DNA of 64,000 nt from positions 186,001-250,000 of the forward strand of contig NZ_WEIO01000004.1 of the NCBI RefSeq assembly GCF_009183655.1. The letters are read 5' to 3'. Positions within the stretch are counted from its first letter, which is position 1; each line of letters begins with the position of its first letter. Shown here piece by piece: positions 62,794 through 64,000 of the stretch. The translations under genes and the position numbers were made by a program. Origin of the DNA: Bacillus aerolatus (GTDB lineage Bacteria > Bacillota > Bacilli > Bacillales > Domibacillaceae). The notes beneath the pieces are model-generated. The model was not told the DNA's origin. It saw nothing but the letters and a program-made list of their open reading frames with translations, and ran no database searches.

Positions 62794-63579
62794 ATGAAGG
62801 AACAATCTGAAGACATTAAAAAGAAAGTGCAGCAACAATTCGGCCAACACGCAGAGAAGTATGTAACGAGCAGCACCCATGCAACCGGATCCGACTTGGC
62901 TCTTCTTCCTGACTGGCTGCAGCTCCATCCCAACTCCGTCGCCCTTGATATTGCTACAGGCGGCGGGCATGCGGCAAAAGCGCTGGCACCCCATGCGGCC
63001 CAAGTATTTGCGACAGATTTAACTTATAAAATGCTGGAAACCGCTAAACGCCATTTGGATCCTTTTGCAGCGAATATTTTTTATGTAACTGCAGACGCAG
63101 AGTCCCTTCCATTCCTAGACAATACGTTTGATGCGGCTACATGCCGGATTGCCCCACACCACTTCCCTCATCCGGAGAAGTTTGTCAAAGAAGTGGCACG
63201 CGTATTAAAACCTGGAGGAAAATTTCTGCTCATTGATAACATTGCTCCTGAAGAAAAAGAACTGGATGATTTCGTCAATCGTCTGGAAAAACTGCGTGAT
63301 GACAGCCATGTCCGCAGCTATTCCGTGAAAGAGTGGACGGTCTGGTTTGAACAGGCCGGCTTAACTTTACAAAAAGAAGCGTTCCGCAAAAAGACGTTCA
63401 ATTATCCGGATTGGGTGAGACGCACGACCACATCAGCGGAACAAATTAAACAAGTCGATGCCCACCTTCTTTCCGCTGGAAAAGTTACTCAAGACTACTT
63501 TTCTATTCATTCAACTAACGATGACATTCAATCACTGACTATTGACGAATGGATGGCTCTGGCAGAAAAAAGCTTATGA
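62794..63579 (+). CDS. SAM-dependent methyltransferase, UbiE/class I type
   Basis: A 261-residue class I methyltransferase. Motif I is VALDIATGGGHAAKALAP, with FATDLTYKMLETAK (acidic SAM-binding residue), LPFLDNTFDAATCR and VLKPGGKFLLID following in the usual order. The substrate is not identifiable. AAAGGAG precedes the ATG. Single gene with a terminator at 63588-63621. Confidence 0.9.
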   Translation: MKEQSEDIKKKVQQQFGQHAEKYVTSSTHATGSDLALLPDWLQLHPNSVALDIATGGGHAAKALAPHAAQVFATDLTYKMLETAKRHLDPFAANIFYVTADAESLPFLDNTFDAATCRIAPHHFPHPEKFVKEVARVLKPGGKFLLIDNIAPEEKELDDFVNRLEKLRDDSHVRSYSVKEWTVWFEQAGLTLQKEAFRKKTFNYPDWVRRTTTSAEQIKQVDAHLLSAGKVTQDYFSIHSTNDDIQSLTIDEWMALAEKSL

Positions 63580-63587
63580 TAAAAACC

Positions 63588-63621
63588 GGGTGTTAACCAG
63601 CATGCACTGCCGTTAACACCC
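63588..63621 (+). terminator. Terminator of the methyltransferase gene
   Basis: GGGTGTTAAC pairs perfectly with GTTAACACCC, followed by AGTTTTG. Confidence 0.85.
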
Positions 63622-63748
63622 AGTTTTGTCATTTTTCTTTCTCCTCCCCCTCTATAGGACAGTCAGTAATTCCGAATTTACAACGTTATCAAGATTTACG
63701 TATTCCAAACATTTTATTAAAAAATAATGAGCTCTTTAGAGAGGAAGA

Positions 63749-63913
63749 TTAGCTGCTGCTCCGGCCTTTCCGTTTGTAGCGGTTACTTCCACTCATTGGA
63801 GATCGTTTATACCGTCGGCTGCTACTGCTGCTTCCTCGGTGATAATGACCATGTCTTCGCTCGCTGCTGCCTTGGGAAAGTTGCTTGATTTGCTTCAATA
63901 TTTTTTTAAACAT
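63749..63913 (-). CDS. Small Ser/Arg/His-rich basic protein (54 aa), unknown
   Basis: ATG with AAGAGGT upstream. Starts MFKKILKQIKQLSQGSSERR, then a His/Ser/Arg/Tyr-rich low-complexity part and ends RKGRSSS. It resembles small basic, spore-associated Bacillus proteins in style but is not recognised. The final 87 bases of the window hold nothing I can call. Confidence 0.6.
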   Translation of the reverse strand: MFKKILKQIKQLSQGSSERRHGHYHRGSSSSSRRYKRSPMSGSNRYKRKGRSSS

Positions 63914-64000
63914 TTTTTACCTCTTTTCATCTTTTTGTAGAGCTTGTTGTTTTGTTTAATCTAGAATAGATTAAGGACAAAATTTAATAACTTAGTACTA

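Overview
The window looks like chromosomal DNA of a low-G+C, endospore-forming Bacillaceae (Bacillus sensu lato). The evidence is the strong AGGAGG-type ribosome binding sites, frequent GTG and TTG starts, many hairpin-plus-T terminators, a YhfH-type small protein, a fused MsrAB, a CotF-like coat-protein remnant, a heterocycloanthracin-type peptide and an AlkD-type glycosylase. No rRNA or tRNA genes were seen.

Layout. 1-8.9 kb: a NUDIX hydrolase convergent with a PLD/helicase/DUF3427 protein, a CBS protein, a scar where a broken GmrSD-type (DUF262/HNH) nuclease gene is joined to a broken M23 peptidase gene, then an XRE-cupin regulator divergent from D-serine ammonia-lyase, and an AlkC/AlkD-like protein. 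8.9-15.1 kb: a thiazole/oxazole-modified bacteriocin (TOMM) cluster on the minus strand, with a Cys-rich precursor, a terminator, an E1/ThiF-like maturation protein, an E1-YcaO cyclodehydratase and a SagB-type dehydrogenase. Its sequence is visibly more G+C-rich than its surroundings. 15-32.9 kb: a mosaic of ordinary genes (PsiE, NCS1 permease, MsrAB, two-subunit N,N-dimethylformamidase, MBL hydrolase, PQQ-propeller lipoprotein, membrane HtrA-like protease) mixed with gene remnants and small unannotated proteins.

33.2-55.5 kb is an A+T-rich DNA-phosphorothioation defence island and the most interesting part of the window. It has a complete modification operon (dndB-dndC-dndD-dndE-dndA plus an unknown sixth gene) and, divergent from it, a dptF-dptG-dptH restriction operon. 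A minus-strand set follows (dnd-associated protein 4, a second DndD-like ATPase, a 56-aa protein, a DEAD/DEAH helicase, a sulfur-binding-domain HNH nuclease). A separate plus-strand trio (62-aa protein, a third DndD-like ATPase, a DndE-like protein) converges on dptH. The dndB/dptF intergenic region carries two TACGTACGTA palindromes around the -10 box, the likely autoregulatory operators. The DptH here ends at a PD-(D/E)XK-like region with no visible ATPase domain, so one of the extra DndD-like ATPases may supply the motor function. That is a hypothesis.

55.5-64 kb: housekeeping and transport genes: MazG-like hydrolase, YfhP-like membrane hydrolase, AlkD, an AEC transporter, a tripartite tricarboxylate transporter with divergent tctBA and tctC, and a SAM methyltransferase. 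Two intergenic arrays (9032-9157 and 59277-59381) share an exact 21-bp period but have different core words, and are not explained by any gene I recognise. Family assignments come from reading motifs and from memory; no searches were run.
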